From NCBI GenBank assembly GCA_023141075.1, contig JAGLKL010000012.1, forward strand, positions 1 to 13,910: a stretch of 13,910 nt of DNA, given 5' to 3'. This DNA is from Alphaproteobacteria bacterium. Lineage in GTDB: Bacteria; Pseudomonadota; Alphaproteobacteria; Micavibrionales; Micavibrionaceae. Each line of letters opens with the position of its first letter. The stretch's first letter is position 1. Under the pieces are notes generated by a model. The model was not told where the DNA came from and ran no database searches. It saw only the letters and a program-made list of their open reading frames with translations. Below, one piece after another: positions 12,797 to 13,910 of this stretch. The translations under genes were made by a program, and so were the position numbers.

Positions 12797-13270
12797 ATGC
12801 GCTGCCCATTTTGTGGACATGAAGATACGCAGGTGAAGGATTCACGTCCTTCCGAGGATAACTCGGCCATCCGGCGTCGGCGTCATTGTCCATCTTGCGA
12901 GCAACGCTTTACCACCTTTGAGCGCGTCCAGCTTCGTGAAATGACAGTGATTAAAGGCGGCGGACGTAAACAACCCTTTGACAGGGACAAAATTATTCGC
13001 TCTATGCAGGTGGCTTTGCGTAAACGTCCAATAGACCTTAATGCTATTGAACGTGCGACCAATAAGATCGTCCGCAAACTTGAATCAGAAGGTGAGGCCG
13101 AAATTACATCACAAAAAATAGGGGCTTATGTGATGGAAACGCTCATCAATCTTGATGCGGTCGGATATATTCGCTTTGCTTCAGTTTACAAAGATTTCCG
13201 TGATCCAGAGGACTTTAACGACTTTTTGAACAAAGTTTCACATCTCAAAGATAAAAGCCGTGTTAAGTAA
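12797..13270 (+). CDS. nrdR: Transcriptional repressor NrdR
   Basis: Zinc- and nucleotide-binding repressor of ribonucleotide reductase genes. The 157 residues comprise an N-terminal zinc ribbon with Cys3, Cys6, Cys31 and Cys34 around a basic RRRRHCPSC stretch. An ATP-cone domain follows (about 47-137), beginning VIKGGGRKQPFDRDKI and including IGAYVMETL and GYIRFASVYKDF. GAGGA (12781-12785) lies 11 bases before the ATG. It stands between glyA and ribD, 23 and 11 bases away. This order is common in Alphaproteobacteria. No NrdR boxes were identified in the window. Confidence 0.97.
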   Translation: MRCPFCGHEDTQVKDSRPSEDNSAIRRRRHCPSCEQRFTTFERVQLREMTVIKGGGRKQPFDRDKIIRSMQVALRKRPIDLNAIERATNKIVRKLESEGEAEITSQKIGAYVMETLINLDAVGYIRFASVYKDFRDPEDFNDFLNKVSHLKDKSRVK

Positions 13271-13281
13271 GCGTATATATT

Positions 13282-13910
13282 ATGATCTCACAAACCGACA
13301 TTCATTACATGCGCTCTTCTTTGGCTTTAGCACGCAGGGGAGTAGGGCGCACCGCACCCAATCCTTCAGTTGGTTGCGTGATTGTCAAAAACGGGGTAGT
13401 GATTGCCAGAGCGTGCACCAATGATCTTGGCCGCCCTCACGCAGAAGCCCTTGTTTTGGAGCAGGTGACGCAAGGCAACGGAGCCAATGGTGCTACGCTT
13501 TATGTAACCCTTGAGCCATGCACTCATCACGGCCAGACCCCGCCATGTACTCAGGCCATTATCGAAGCTAAAATCGCCCGTGTGGTTATCGGCACGCTTG
13601 ATCTCAATCCGCAGGTATACGGGAAATCTTTGTCCTTGCTTAAAGACGCAGGCATAAAGGTCGATCTCATTGAAGGGGAGATGGAGAAAGAATGCGCCGC
13701 CCTGAACACAGGATTTTTTAACTCTATCAATGACAAAACCCCGCGCCCTTATGTGACACTTAAAACCGCTTGTTCTTTAGATGGAAAAACGGCTTTGGCA
13801 TCGGGGGAGAGCCAGTGGATTACCGGAGCCCGCGCCCGCAGCCACGCGCATCTTATGCGCGCACGCCATGACGCAGTGATGGTTGGTATTGGTACGGTAT
13901 TAAAAGACGA
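13282..13910 (+). CDS. ribD: Riboflavin biosynthesis protein RibD, N-terminal part
   Basis: Bifunctional deaminase/reductase of riboflavin synthesis, cut by the window's right edge after 209 codons. The complete deaminase domain is present: APNPSVGCVIV (25-35), the zinc-site HAE at 53-55, and PCTHHGQTPPC (79-89) with Cys80 and Cys89. The reductase domain begins at RPYVTLKTACSLDGKTA (155-171), followed by ESQWITG (176-182), RARHDAVMVGIGTVLKD and the edge. It starts 11 bases after the nrdR stop, without an obvious Shine-Dalgarno, so translation may be coupled. The frame holds no stop up to base 13910. Downstream genes such as ribE and nusB would be expected but are not visible. Confidence 0.95.
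   Translation, partial: MISQTDIHYMRSSLALARRGVGRTAPNPSVGCVIVKNGVVIARACTNDLGRPHAEALVLEQVTQGNGANGATLYVTLEPCTHHGQTPPCTQAIIEAKIARVVIGTLDLNPQVYGKSLSLLKDAGIKVDLIEGEMEKECAALNTGFFNSINDKTPRPYVTLKTACSLDGKTALASGESQWITGARARSHAHLMRARHDAVMVGIGTVLKD

Noticed and set aside
1..13910. CRISPR array, transposon, prophage, toxin-antitoxin pair or riboswitch.
   Set aside because: No regularly spaced repeats, transposase, integrase, toxin-antitoxin gene pair or known riboswitch core was seen on either strand.

Overview
This window is a gene-dense, mostly housekeeping stretch of a moderately AT-rich, motile member of the Alphaproteobacteria. The class is inferred from protein signatures (alphaproteobacterial-type RecO, ParC, MotB and a LdtR-like MarR regulator) and from two familiar gene neighbourhoods: recO next to parC, and rpiB-glyA-nrdR-ribD. 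The order and genus cannot be told from the sequence. No transposase, integrase, CRISPR array, tRNA or rRNA was found. I see no defence or biosynthetic system, and no convincing wholly new system; the unusual material is small and mostly between genes.

Layout, left to right. (1) 85-744, clpP on the minus strand, with a possible terminator on its left and a dyad-rich upstream region on its right. (2) 1104-1592, an unrecognised minus-strand gene of about 30% GC. (3) 1647-3003, the folate genes folK-folP on the plus strand. (4) 4465-3020, a minus-strand pair encoding a putative aspartate dehydrogenase followed by a histidine-phosphatase-family protein, convergent with folP. (5) 4519-7619, recO and then parC on the plus strand, with a repeat-rich, foldable gap between them. 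(6) 9557-7677, the flagellar stator genes motA-motB on the minus strand, convergent with parC. (7) 9558-10206, a regulatory and decayed region that includes what looks like the last ~50 codons of hemB, a TTAA-N7-TTAA box and a 21-bp tandem repeat. (8) 10207-13910, a plus-strand run: MarR-family regulator, a 67-residue conserved small protein, rpiB, glyA, nrdR and the start of ribD, which runs off the right edge.

How the genes fit together. folK and folP catalyse consecutive steps to dihydropteroate. glyA makes 5,10-methylene-THF, so both ends of folate use are represented. AspDH would feed iminoaspartate to NAD synthesis. RecO (recombinational repair), ParC (topoisomerase IV) and NrdR (repressor of ribonucleotide reductase) concern DNA upkeep. 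MotA/MotB power the flagellum. ClpP is the general protease subunit. The points most worth a second look are the hemB remnant, the tandem repeat before the MarR gene, the palindrome cluster before clpP, the repeated TAGGGTC elements around folP and parC, and a matching pair of intergenic repeats after clpP and motB.
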